Shown: piece after piece, positions 44,518 through 53,187 of the stretch | Layout: every line of letters starts with the position of its first letter | How positions within the stretch are numbered: position 1 is the stretch's first letter | Assembly (NCBI GenBank): GCA_028280575.1 | Contig: JANQLN010000077.1 | Coordinates: 23,669 to 87,668, forward strand | From: Clostridia bacterium | Lineage (GTDB): Bacteria; Bacillota; Clostridia; Acetivibrionales; STF1-152 | Length of the DNA stretch: 64,000 nt | Reading direction: 5' to 3' | Made by a program: the position numbers and the translations under genes | Notes under the pieces: generated by a model | Databases searched by the model: none | Told to the model about the DNA's origin: nothing | The model's input: only the letters and a program-made list of their open reading frames with translations

Positions 44518-45831
44518 TTATCCTTCCAGGATATACTGGTTAAGTATACTTTCAAGCATTTCCTGCCTGCCTGATTTATTCCGGATGTCTGTATTCATGG
44601 CATATGCCTCCAGCTCTTTGAATCCGGCCCTGCCCTCTATAATATCTTTGCCTATACCCGACCGGTAGCTGGCATATCGTTCTTCAACAAATCTTTCAAT
44701 TTTTCCGTCTTCAAGCATTTTACCTGCTATTTTAAGACCCTTTGCGAAGGCATCCATACCTGCTATGTGTGAGTAAAACAGGTCCTCCGGTTCAAATGAT
44801 CCCCTTCTCACCTTGGCATCAAAATTGAGTCCGCCCTTTTTGAATCCGCCGTCTTTTAAAACCTCATACATTGCCATTGCAGTTTCATAAATGTTTGTTG
44901 GAAACTGGTCCGTATCCCAGCCGAGTAAAAGATCTCCCTGGTTGGCATCAATACTTCCGAGCATTCCATTTATTCTTGATATCCTAAGCTCGTGCTGGAA
45001 GGTATGGCCCGCTAAAGTTGCATGATTGGCCTCTATATTCATTTTAAAATGCTTATCCAGTCCGTAGCTTTTTAGAAATCCTATTACGGCAGCGGCATCA
45101 AAATCATACTGATGCTTTGTTGGTTCCTTAGGCTTCGGTTCAATCAAGAACTGCCCGTCGAAGCCTATTTCCCGGGCATAATCCACAGCCATCTTGAGAA
45201 ATCGTGCAAAATTGTCAAGCTCAAGCTTCATATTTGTATTCAAAAGGGTTTCATATCCTTCCCTGCCTCCCCAGAATACATAGTTTTGTCCACCCAGCTC
45301 CATGGTGATTTCCATTGCCTTTTTAACCTGGGCCGCAGCGTATGCAAAAACATCTGCATTACATGATGTAGATGCCCCATGTACAAACCTGGCATTGAAA
45401 AATGTATTGGTAGTTCCCCATAAAAGCTTCACATCACTATTTTTCATCCTGTCTTTAATCATGCCGGCTATTACATCCAGTCTCCTGTTGGTTTCTTTCA
45501 AAGTTTCGGCTTCCGGCGAAATATCCCTGTCATGAAAACAGAAAAACGGAACCCCCAGCTTTTCACAAAGCTCAAAGTTAGCTTCAACTTTTGCTTTTGC
45601 CAGCTCCATTTCATCACTTATGCTGTCCCAGGGTCTTACCGCTGTTCCGGGACCAAACGGATCATCCCCCCTGCCCTGGTATGTATGCCAGTAAGCTACG
45701 GCAAACCTTAAATGATCTTTCATTGTCTTTGTGCCAATCTTTTCATCAGGGTTGTAGTACTTGAAGGCGAGAGGATTATCTGATCCTTTACCTTCATACT
45801 TGATTTTTGGTACATTTGTAAAATATTCCAT
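44518..45831 (-). CDS. xylA: Xylose isomerase
   Basis: A 437-residue class II xylose isomerase, converting D-xylose to D-xylulose. Active-site segments: [12 protein letters not shown] with the catalytic His, [58 protein letters not shown] and [13 protein letters not shown]. Start ATG at 45831 with AGGAGG; the track begins one codon earlier at TTG. No xylB or xylR is adjacent, so it is probably monocistronic, and a palindrome overlaps its promoter. Confidence 0.97.
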   Translation of the reverse strand: MEYFTNVPKIKYEGKGSDNPLAFKYYNPDEKIGTKTMKDHLRFAVAYWHTYQGRGDDPFGPGTAVRPWDSISDEMELAKAKVEANFELCEKLGVPFFCFHDRDISPEAETLKETNRRLDVIAGMIKDRMKNSDVKLLWGTTNTFFNARFVHGASTSCNADVFAYAAAQVKKAMEITMELGGQNYVFWGGREGYETLLNTNMKLELDNFARFLKMAVDYAREIGFDGQFLIEPKPKEPTKHQYDFDAAAVIGFLKSYGLDKHFKMNIEANHATLAGHTFQHELRISRINGMLGSIDANQGDLLLGWDTDQFPTNIYETAMAMYEVLKDGGFKKGGLNFDAKVRRGSFEPEDLFYSHIAGMDAFAKGLKIAGKMLEDGKIERFVEERYASYRSGIGKDIIEGRAGFKELEAYAMNTDIRNKSGRQEMLESILNQYILEG

Positions 45832-45908
45832 CAAACCATACCTCCTTGTTTTTTACATAATATAAAAAAATCCTTTATTTCCCAGCACGGCATTAGATAT
45901 GCTATGAA

Positions 45909-45948
45909 ACTTACTAATATTATATTATTAAGTATGCAGGTAAGTCAA
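45909..45948 (-). promoter_or_regulatory. xylA promoter with overlapping palindrome
   Basis: TTGACT (45943-45948), 18-nt spacer, TATAAT (45919-45924). The -10 is embedded in the 25-bp imperfect palindrome ACTTAATAATATAATATTAGTAAGT (45909-45933), a plausible operator for a sugar repressor such as XylR. Confidence 0.65.
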
Positions 45949-45955
45949 TAATTTT

Positions 45956-46771
45956 TTAACTTTCCATATATATCACAGCAGCCTGGCTGCCCCTCTTTCC
46001 CCTGTGCCCCCTGTGGGAAAAAAATGTGTCTTTATTGCATGCCGTACAGATTTGAGATATGGTTATGTTGTTATGTTGTATTCCTGTCTTTACAAGATTT
46101 GCTTCATTTATTTTCCACAGGTCCGTCATATACTTGCCATTTGACCTGTAATGCATAAATTTTAAATTATCCTTATCATTCCTTTCAATCTCATTTCTTA
46201 CGTCCTCGCCTGTTTCAAAACAGCATACTCCTATTGACGGCCCAATACCGGCAATTATGTCGGCTTTTTCCGATGAATAATCTGAAACAAAAACTTCTAC
46301 CATCTTCGCCGCAATGTTTTTCACCGTCCCCCTCCATCCTGCATGAGCAAGTCCGATTATTTTTTTAACAGGATCAAAAAAAAACAGCGGGACACAATCT
46401 GCATAAACAGTAACAAGTGCAATCTTGTTCTCATCTGTAACAAGTCCGTCGACGCATTCATAATCCCGTTCCCTTATAATGCCCTTTCCCCTGTCATTTG
46501 CATTCACTTTCCTTATTCGGGTTTCATGACATTGAGAAGAAAGTACCATATTATTGCAATTTATGCCCAAAGCTTTTGCAAACAGCTCATAGTTTTTCAA
46601 AACATTTTTATTTTCATCACCCAGATTAAAGCCAAGATTCATTGACTCATATATCCCCCTGCTGGTTCCTCCATATCTGCTGCTGTAACCATGCTTTATA
46701 AAACTGTATTCGTCAAGGCGCGGAAAAGTATAATATGTAACTTCGTTCTTTTTATTAACAGCCATTTTCAC
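45956..46771 (-). CDS. pgeF: Peptidoglycan editing factor PgeF (YfiH/YlmD family)
   Basis: A 271-residue multicopper-oxidase-fold-like protein of the YfiH family. Zinc/active-site residues lie in SSQCHETRIRKV, VDGLVTDENKIALVTVYADCVPLFFFDPVKKIIGLAHAGWRGTVKNIAAKM and GPSIGVCCFETG. Bacterial members remove wrongly added amino acids from peptidoglycan precursors and have purine nucleoside activity. The track ATG (46798) has no SD; the GTG at 46771 has AAGGTGG at good spacing, so I use it. It follows recO directly. Confidence 0.88.
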   Translation of the reverse strand: MKMAVNKKNEVTYYTFPRLDEYSFIKHGYSSRYGGTSRGIYESMNLGFNLGDENKNVLKNYELFAKALGINCNNMVLSSQCHETRIRKVNANDRGKGIIRERDYECVDGLVTDENKIALVTVYADCVPLFFFDPVKKIIGLAHAGWRGTVKNIAAKMVEVFVSDYSSEKADIIAGIGPSIGVCCFETGEDVRNEIERNDKDNLKFMHYRSNGKYMTDLWKINEANLVKTGIQHNNITISQICTACNKDTFFSHRGHRGKRGSQAAVIYMES

Positions 46772-46800
46772 AAAAATACTACCACCTTTATTTTCCATAG

Positions 46801-47541
46801 CTAAATTTTTTGTATATAATCAAGCTTCCTATAATCTTTTTCAAGCCTTTCCCTTAAATACTGTCTCGTTAAATTACCAAGCTCTTCAAGAGATTGTTTT
46901 GAAATCTGAAAGCTGAAAAGGCTTTTTGCATCGGAAAACACTATATGCATCAAAGCTTTTGCCGTTGCTTTTGTAATTGGCTTTGCCTCCTCGCCTTTTT
47001 TTATACATTTTTCACAGATAAATCCACATTTTGAAAAGCTGAAAAAGAACAAATCTATCTCTTTGCTTCCACATAGTGAACAGGAAGAAACTCCGGGAGA
47101 ATAACCAATCAGTGAAAGCATCCTTAATTCAAAAATTGATGTTATTAAATCCGGGTCCTTTTCTTTTTTTGCAAGTAAATGCAAGGTATTCAAAAAAAGC
47201 TTTAACAAATCCTGTGAAGATTGATTTTCCTGTATTACGTCCCTGATTATATCTATAAGGTGAGCCGCATATGTAAGTTTTATTATATCATCCCTGATAG
47301 GGTAAAATGATTGTATTACATCACAGGTATTTACCCTGTACATGTCCCTGCTCCTGTATAATAGAAAATCACTATAGCATAAAAGCTGGGTTCCGGCAAC
47401 CAATTTGCTTTTTGGTCTTTTTGCACTATTGGCTATTGCACTTATTTTTCCATGGCTTTCGGAAAATATTGTAATTATCTTGTCTGCCTCACCTGTGTTT
47501 TTTTCACGTATCACAATACCTTTTGTTTTTAAATATGACAT
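46801..47541 (-). CDS. recO: DNA repair protein RecO
   Basis: A 246-residue RecO: N-terminal OB fold (KTKGIVIREKNTGEADKIITIFSESHGKISAIANSAKRPKSKL), helical domain and a zinc module CSLCGSKEIDLFFFSFSKCGFICEKC. It loads RecA on SSB-coated single strands with RecR. Lies between the yqzL-era side and pgeF; recO next to era and yqzL is the usual clostridial order. Confidence 0.95.
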   Translation of the reverse strand: MSYLKTKGIVIREKNTGEADKIITIFSESHGKISAIANSAKRPKSKLVAGTQLLCYSDFLLYRSRDMYRVNTCDVIQSFYPIRDDIIKLTYAAHLIDIIRDVIQENQSSQDLLKLFLNTLHLLAKKEKDPDLITSIFELRMLSLIGYSPGVSSCSLCGSKEIDLFFFSFSKCGFICEKCIKKGEEAKPITKATAKALMHIVFSDAKSLFSFQISKQSLEELGNLTRQYLRERLEKDYRKLDYIQKI

Positions 47542-47660
47542 ATTACCAGCCTGTTTTTTAACATTTTGCGTTATTATAAAGGCGCAAATTGCTATATTTA
47601 AAATATTTCCTTTTATAATATCATGTTTTTTAAAAAAATTTATACTGCATTTTTATGCTT
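47542..47660 (-). other. recO upstream gap with MITE-end motif
   Basis: AT-rich spacer between yqzL and recO. It contains AAGGCGCAAATTGC (core GCAAATTGC 47584-47592), the end of the MITE-like elements, without the rest of the element. No gene seen. Confidence 0.5.
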
Positions 47661-47834
47661 TCATACCATAACGCCGGTAACCCCGGCTTCATTTGTGGCA
47701 CCAATTTTCAATTCATTTACATAAACAGCTTCTCTATTTTGCCCATTTTCAATATATGACAATTCTTTAAAGAACATATAACTATTAATATTACCGGTGT
47801 TTTCAAATGTTTTCCACATAATATCCTTTAGCAT
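47661..47834 (-). CDS. yqzL: YqzL family small protein
   Basis: A 57-residue ORF not in the track: MLKDIMWKTFENTGNINSYMFFKELSYIEN... ending GVTGVMV. The WKTFENTGNINSYMFFKE core is that of the YqzL family, short proteins often encoded between era and recO in Firmicutes; function unknown. AGGGGGA lies about 10 nt upstream of the ATG. Confidence 0.85.
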   Translation of the reverse strand: MLKDIMWKTFENTGNINSYMFFKELSYIENGQNREAVYVNELKIGATNEAGVTGVMV

Positions 47835-47998
47835 ATTCTGTCTTCCCCCTCAAAGTTTCCTTTCATATGTGCCGGCAAAAATTTTTTGAAATTGATTTAA
47901 AAAATTTTATCTGCCGCACTATTATGTAGGATGCTTCATAAAAACTTTTGTATACTGAAAATTATTTCATGTATAAGTTTGATTAACAAAAACCTAAA

Positions 47999-48889
47999 TT
48001 ATTTATAGCCTAAATCCTTTAATACCATGTTATTATCTCTCCAGGCCTGCTTTGTTTTAACCCATAATTGAAGGAAAACCCTGGCTCCCAATAATATTTC
48101 TATGTCCTGTCTTGCAAGCTGTCCGGCTTTTTTAAGCTTGCTGCCTTTCTTTCCTATAATAATACCTTTATGTGACTCTTTTTCACAGTAAATATTAGCA
48201 TCTATATCTATTATTCCCTTATCCTTTCTTTCATTGAAAGTTATAATTTCTACTCCTGTTCCGTGGGGTACTTCATCATTGAGTAAATGCAAAAGCTTTT
48301 CACGGATTATTTCAGTAACAATAAATCTCTCCGGCTGGTCGGATATAACATCTTCAGGGTAATACTTGGGACCGCATGTTAAATATTTGAGGATTTCTAA
48401 GTTTAAAGCCCCCAGGCCGTCATTTTTTTTTGCAGATACCGGAATAAATGCATCAAAGCCGTATATTTCGGAATACAGCTGGATTAAAGGTAAAATACTC
48501 TCCTTTCCTACAAGATCAACCTTGTTTATGACCAGAACAACAGGAGTATCAACCTGTTTAAGCTGCTCAATGATTTTAAGCTCCCCGCTTCCAGGGCCGG
48601 CCTTAATTGCTTCGACTACAAACAGTATCAAGTCTACACCATTCAATGTATCAATAGCTGAATTCACCATAAATTCACCGAGTTTGGTTTTGGGTTTATG
48701 AATTCCCGGAGTATCAATAAAAACCATTTGATATTTTTCCGTTGTAGCAATAGACCTTATCGAATTTCTTGTGGTTTGCGGTTTGGAAGATGTTATTGAT
48801 ATCCTGTTTCCTGACAATGAATTGACAAGAGTTGATTTACCAACATTTGGTCTTCCTATTACAGTAATAAATCCCGATTTGAATTCCAT
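47999..48889 (-). CDS. era: GTPase Era
   Basis: A 296-residue GTPase for 16S rRNA maturation and 30S assembly. G1 GRPNVGKSTLVN, G3 DTPGIHKPKTKLGE, G4 NKVDL, G5 SAKKNDG; the C-terminal KH domain has ESHKGIIIGKKGSKLKKAGQLARQDIE. The track start (TTG) overlaps the SD (GGAGG); the ATG at 48889 is correct. It lies in the usual cluster phoH-HD protein-ybeY-dgk-cdd-era-recO. Confidence 0.97.
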   Translation of the reverse strand: MEFKSGFITVIGRPNVGKSTLVNSLSGNRISITSSKPQTTRNSIRSIATTEKYQMVFIDTPGIHKPKTKLGEFMVNSAIDTLNGVDLILFVVEAIKAGPGSGELKIIEQLKQVDTPVVLVINKVDLVGKESILPLIQLYSEIYGFDAFIPVSAKKNDGLGALNLEILKYLTCGPKYYPEDVISDQPERFIVTEIIREKLLHLLNDEVPHGTGVEIITFNERKDKGIIDIDANIYCEKESHKGIIIGKKGSKLKKAGQLARQDIEILLGARVFLQLWVKTKQAWRDNNMVLKDLGYK

Positions 48890-48944
48890 TTTATCCTCCA
48901 ATGCTTCCAGTAAAATCAGTAAACGGCAACATACAATTTATTAT

Positions 48945-49334
48945 TCAATCCTCAAGCTTAAACGCTTTAGGCATTAATTCCCCTATGCTGTATTTTTCAA
49001 ATTCTCCGTCATTACTTGCACACAGTACAACAGTATTCTCATATGAAAACTCACTTATTACCTGTCTGCAAATACCACAGGGTGTTACTGCACTTTTACT
49101 GTCTGATGCAATAGCTATCCTTTTTATCCTTCTTCTGCCGTCGGAAACAGCTGAAAAAACAGCACATCTTTCCGCACAAACCGTTGCCCCGAATGAGGAG
49201 TTTTCAACATTGGCACCCGTATATACGGTTCCGTCATCCATTTCCACGCAAGCTCCAACCTTAAAGCCCGAGTATGGAACATATGCATTCTTTTTTGATT
49301 TTAGAGCAATATAAACAAGCTCATTATTTGTCAT
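48945..49334 (-). CDS. cdd: Cytidine deaminase
   Basis: A 129-residue homotetrameric-type cytidine deaminase: KKNAYVPYSGFKVGACVEMDDGTVYTGANVENSSFGATVCAERCAVFSAVSDG with the CAE zinc/proton-shuttle motif, and TPCGICRQVISEF with the remaining zinc Cys residues. It converts cytidine and deoxycytidine to uridines. The ATG at 49334 has GGAGAG 6 nt upstream; the track ORF starts 21 codons too early. Confidence 0.95.
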   Translation of the reverse strand: MTNNELVYIALKSKKNAYVPYSGFKVGACVEMDDGTVYTGANVENSSFGATVCAERCAVFSAVSDGRRRIKRIAIASDSKSAVTPCGICRQVISEFSYENTVVLCASNDGEFEKYSIGELMPKAFKLED

Positions 49335-49492
49335 TTCTACTCTCCATTCCCGGTTATTTATATTCCAAAAACCATATAACAGGCTGCCGGTATTCATTCA
49401 AAGCCTTTTCAAAAATTTATCTTTCCGCCTGCTTTTATTATATCATCATATGGCTTGTTTACACCAGGATTTTATTACATTAAAACAGGTTT

Positions 49493-50215
49493 TTACCTTA
49501 TAAGGGTTTGAAATAAAAAAAGTGTAACCAGAAAACCCAGAAAAGCACCTGCTAAGACCTCAAAAAAATTATGTATTTTTGATTCAAGCCTGCTTTGTAC
49601 CAGCAGGATTGTAACTGTAAGACAAAGAATGGTATAGGAGGCATTTTCACTCAAAAGCGCTATGGCCGTTGTGATGGAAAATGCTATTGCCGCATGGCCG
49701 CTGGGCATTCCTCCGCTTAATGGGGACCCTTTCTTTGTAATTGCTTTGATTATAAGCACCAGTATTATTGTGACCGACAGTGCAATAAAAGTAACATGTT
49801 CGGGTGAATCTCTCAAATGGCTTATGCCTATTTCGAGGTCACCGCTCAGCCTATCAAAAAAAACGAAGTACGCAATCATTATTGAAAGAAAAGCTGCGAT
49901 CAGAACGGCACCTGCCGACATATCCTTGATGGCTTTTGCCCTTCTATTATATTTACCGGTAAATGTGTCTACAATTAATTCAAGTGCCGTATTAAACAAT
50001 TCACATATAATAACAATTGCAACGGCAACGCAAACTAATAAAAACTCAAGTCTGCTGATTTTATAAAAAAGACTAAGCACTAAAATACCAACTGCTGCGG
50101 TAATATGTATTTTCATATTCCTTTCCGCCGCAATAGAGTAAATTAACCCATTTATTGCATTGTTAAAACTTTTAAGCAAGCCAAAGCTACTCCATATCCT
50201 TCTTACTTTTTTCAT
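49493..50215 (-). CDS. Undecaprenol/diacylglycerol kinase fused to PAP2 phosphatase
   Basis: A 240-residue membrane protein made of two domains. Residues 1-125 are a DgkA-type kinase (SFNNAINGLIYSIAAERNMKIH, CELFNTALELIVDTFTGKYNRRAKAIKDMSAGAVLI); residues 140-235 are a PAP2 domain with GGMPSGHAAIAFS and a downstream SRLESKIHNFFEVLAGAFLG His motif. One half would phosphorylate and the other dephosphorylate lipid carriers such as undecaprenol. It overlaps ybeY by 29 nt. The kinase domain alone is the common form in this cluster. Confidence 0.88.
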   Translation of the reverse strand: MKKVRRIWSSFGLLKSFNNAINGLIYSIAAERNMKIHITAAVGILVLSLFYKISRLEFLLVCVAVAIVIICELFNTALELIVDTFTGKYNRRAKAIKDMSAGAVLIAAFLSIMIAYFVFFDRLSGDLEIGISHLRDSPEHVTFIALSVTIILVLIIKAITKKGSPLSGGMPSGHAAIAFSITTAIALLSENASYTILCLTVTILLVQSRLESKIHNFFEVLAGAFLGFLVTLFLFQTLIR

Positions 50216-50699
50216 TATTCCATACCCGCTTCAGTATTTCTTCCTGTCTATCAATCATAGTATTATCATTTTCATTATGGTTATAACCCAGCAGATGATA
50301 TACGCCGTGTGTTATTAAAAACAGGATTTCCCTTTCAAATGAATGTCCGTATTTATATGCTTGCTCACCGGCTTTTTCAACAGAAATTATTATGTCGCCG
50401 AGTAATAAAACTCCTGAGTCAAGGTTTAAATCCCCCTCAGCTGATATAATTTTACCATCCTCCATTGTGGTAATAGGAAATGAAAGTACATCTGTAGCTT
50501 TGTCAATATGCCTGTACTGGTTGTTAATCAGCCTGATTTTATTATTATCGGTAAATTGTATATCTATTTGGCACTTCCTGTCTATGCCTTCATGCAGCAG
50601 GCACTCTTTCACGGCAGCTGCAATTTTATCTTCAATGTGCTTTTCAATAGTAAAAAGGCTTTGGTCATTAAAAATTTCTATATAAAACAGATCACTCAT
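50187..50699 (-). CDS. ybeY: Endoribonuclease YbeY
   Basis: A 170-residue metalloprotein for 16S rRNA 3' end maturation and ribosome quality control. The zinc motif HGVYHLLGYNHNEND (HxxxHxxGxxH) is intact and NNQYRHIDKATDVLSFPI is conserved. The ATG at 50699 has AGAGGAG upstream and overlaps the end of the HD-domain gene by 8 nt. Confidence 0.96.
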   Translation of the reverse strand: MSDLFYIEIFNDQSLFTIEKHIEDKIAAAVKECLLHEGIDRKCQIDIQFTDNNKIRLINNQYRHIDKATDVLSFPITTMEDGKIISAEGDLNLDSGVLLLGDIIISVEKAGEQAYKYGHSFEREILFLITHGVYHLLGYNHNENDNTMIDRQEEILKRVWNNEKSKKDME

Positions 50700-52194
50700 G
50701 TTTTTCTCCTCTGGCACTCATTGCCTCGACCTGTTCAATAGTTGTTATCAGGCCGGTATGGTTCACATGGGCTTTTGTATCCGGATACTGGAGTCTTCCA
50801 TGGAAATACCCGCTGAATACTCTTAAAAATCCGTTAGCTATATCGTTAAGGTCCTTAAGTGTCAACTCACACATATCAAATTGTCCGTCCTCCAGCTTAT
50901 CCTTGATTATTTTTCTTATCAATCCTTCAATCTTGCCTTCAGTCCTGTCCGTCATCGAGCGGACGGCTGCCTCAACAGAATCTGCAAGCATAACCACTGC
51001 CGCTTCCCTGGACGTAGGTCTTGGGCCATTATATCTGAAGTCTTCCTGTCTGACCTTTTTTCCTGCGCCGTCTTTTTGTGCCTTGTGATAAAAACATGCT
51101 ACCATTGTTGAGCCATGATGCTGTTTAATTATATCAATGATATCCTGGGGTATTTTATGTTCCCGTGCAATTTCGGCCCCATCATGTGTATGTGATGTTA
51201 TAACAAGTGTGCTTAAGTTAGGAGTCATTCTGTCATGCGGATTGTCTGAAAGTTGGTTTTCCTTGAAAAAATTTGGTCTTTTTATTTTGCCTACATCATG
51301 ATAATATGCACCTACCCTTGCTAAAAGTGCATTTCCCCCTATGGCTTCTGCCGCTACCTCAGCCATGTTTCCAACCATAAGACTGTGATGGTAAGTGCCC
51401 GGAGCTTCCACCAGAAGCCTTTTTAAAAGAGGATGGTTTGGATTTGCAAGCTCTAAGAGCTTAAGGGGAGTCACAATGTTGAATCCTGTTTCAATAAAGG
51501 GCAAAATGCCTATTGTAAGAATTATGGATATCAACCCATTGAGAGCAGCAACCATACTGTCGGAAACGATTTTTTGGAAATCTCCCCTTGAAATAACACC
51601 TATGCTCATTATCACAGCCGCGTTTATCCCCGCAGTGAGCAGTCCCGCTGCCGAAAGCTTGCTTCGCTGCTTGGCTTTGGAAATAACAAACGACGTAATG
51701 GTACCACTTATTACCGACATAACCAGAAAACCAAACTCACCCTTTGTTATTAATGATACGGCTATGGTGAGAATAATATTTGAAATAACCGCAAGGCCTA
51801 GGTCCAAAAGTATTGATATCAGCATTGGAGCTAAAAATATTGGAATAATCAGTATTGAATAACCGGATATGAATTTTGCTGCAGTGAGGGTAATAATTAT
51901 TATAATTGAAAGAGCCACAACCTTTTGAATATTATTATATACGCTTTTGCAGAATTTTCTCATAAACAGGATTAATATTAATTCCAGCAGTATAAGCAGA
52001 ATAAGAATACCTGCCGCAATTTTATAATCAAATGCATTGGCATCCGGCAGGCTTGTATCCAGTATTATCAAAAATGATAACAGCAGAGTTATTAAAGCAG
52101 TACAAGCCTTTTGAAAAATTATACCGCTAACAAGCTTTTTTACTTTTTTGAAAGCTTGTCCAAACATTTTGCTCCATTTGGGTAACATTCCCAT
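50692..52194 (-). CDS. PgpH-like HD phosphohydrolase lacking the extracellular domain
   Basis: A 500-residue protein: about eight transmembrane helices in the first 265 residues, then a cytoplasmic HD domain with EAPGTYHHSLMVGNMAEVAAEAIGGNALLARVGAYYHDVGKIKRPNFF, ITSHTHDGAEIAREHKIP, IKQHHGST and MLADSVEAAVRSM. These match c-di-AMP phosphodiesterase PgpH (YqfF). Typical PgpH proteins are about 700 residues with a large extracellular 7TMR-HDED domain after the first helix; here only about 20 residues separate the first two helices. It follows phoH in the usual order. Confidence 0.88.
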   Translation of the reverse strand: MGMLPKWSKMFGQAFKKVKKLVSGIIFQKACTALITLLLSFLIILDTSLPDANAFDYKIAAGILILLILLELILILFMRKFCKSVYNNIQKVVALSIIIIITLTAAKFISGYSILIIPIFLAPMLISILLDLGLAVISNIILTIAVSLITKGEFGFLVMSVISGTITSFVISKAKQRSKLSAAGLLTAGINAAVIMSIGVISRGDFQKIVSDSMVAALNGLISIILTIGILPFIETGFNIVTPLKLLELANPNHPLLKRLLVEAPGTYHHSLMVGNMAEVAAEAIGGNALLARVGAYYHDVGKIKRPNFFKENQLSDNPHDRMTPNLSTLVITSHTHDGAEIAREHKIPQDIIDIIKQHHGSTMVACFYHKAQKDGAGKKVRQEDFRYNGPRPTSREAAVVMLADSVEAAVRSMTDRTEGKIEGLIRKIIKDKLEDGQFDMCELTLKDLNDIANGFLRVFSGYFHGRLQYPDTKAHVNHTGLITTIEQVEAMSARGEKHE

Positions 52195-52215
52195 AAGACC
52201 TCCAAGTGTCAGTTG

Positions 52216-53187
52216 TTATTTTTTGTTCCTGCAGCACTCATCATATGCCTTTATTATTTTTTGAACCAGTTCATGCCTTACAACATCCTTTTCCGTAAGT
52301 CTTATAAACTCTATGCCATCTATTTTGTTGAGTATTTTCATTACCTCTTTAAGCCCTGATTTTTTATCTCCCGGTAAATCAACCTGGGTAATATCTCCTG
52401 TTATCACCGCTTTAGAACCAACCCCTATTCTTGTCAGGAACATTTTCATCTGCTGGTTTGTCGTATTCTGTGCCTCATCAAGTATTATAAAAGAATCATC
52501 AAGGGTCCTTCCTCTCATATACGCTAAAGGAGCAACCTCTATCATTCCTTTTTCAAGGTATTTTTGATATGTCTCTGCTCCCATTATTTCATAAAGTGAA
52601 TCATATAAAGGCCTTAAATACGGGTCTACTTTGTTTTGAAGGTCTCCCGGCAGAAAGCCCAGCTTTTCCCCAGCTTCAACAGCCGGTCTTGTAAGGATTA
52701 TCCTGTTGACTATCCTGCTTTTGAATGCCATAGCCGCCATTGCAACTGCAAGAAATGTTTTTCCAGTACCTGCAGGGCCTATTCCAAAAACAATATCCTT
52801 ATTTCTTATTGCATTTACATAATGCTTTTGCCCTACTGTTTTTGCCCTGATTTTCCTGCCTCGTGAAGTCAGGCATATAATATCTGTATAATATGATTCT
52901 TCATCCTCCGTATTTGTATCCTGGGAAGCAAGGCCGACAAGATAGCTGACGGTTTGCTTGGTTATTAAATCTCCCTGGAGGGACATATCAAGCAGCTTGC
53001 TTATCACACCCGATGCTTTTTCTATGTTTCCATGTTCTCCTTGAACCCTGATTTCTCCGCCTCTATATAATATTTTTACATTAAATTCTTTTTCAATCAC
53101 CTTGATATTTTCATCACAATAACCAAAAATATTAATTGCATCATCCAGCCTGTCGAATTCCAGAATTTTTTCCATTGTGTTGTCCAA
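52216..53187 (-). CDS. phoH: PhoH-like ATPase
   Basis: A 323-residue P-loop ATPase with an N-terminal KH-like segment (VKILYRGGEIRVQGEHGNIEKA), Walker A GIGPAGTGKTFLAVAMA, Walker B DDSFIILDEAQNTTNQQMKMFLTRIG and VITGDITQVDLPG. PhoH proteins are linked to RNA metabolism and typically precede ybeY, as here. Start TTG with GGAGG 8 nt upstream; 1 nt after yqfD. Confidence 0.95.
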   Translation of the reverse strand: MDNTMEKILEFDRLDDAINIFGYCDENIKVIEKEFNVKILYRGGEIRVQGEHGNIEKASGVISKLLDMSLQGDLITKQTVSYLVGLASQDTNTEDEESYYTDIICLTSRGRKIRAKTVGQKHYVNAIRNKDIVFGIGPAGTGKTFLAVAMAAMAFKSRIVNRIILTRPAVEAGEKLGFLPGDLQNKVDPYLRPLYDSLYEIMGAETYQKYLEKGMIEVAPLAYMRGRTLDDSFIILDEAQNTTNQQMKMFLTRIGVGSKAVITGDITQVDLPGDKKSGLKEVMKILNKIDGIEFIRLTEKDVVRHELVQKIIKAYDECCRNKK

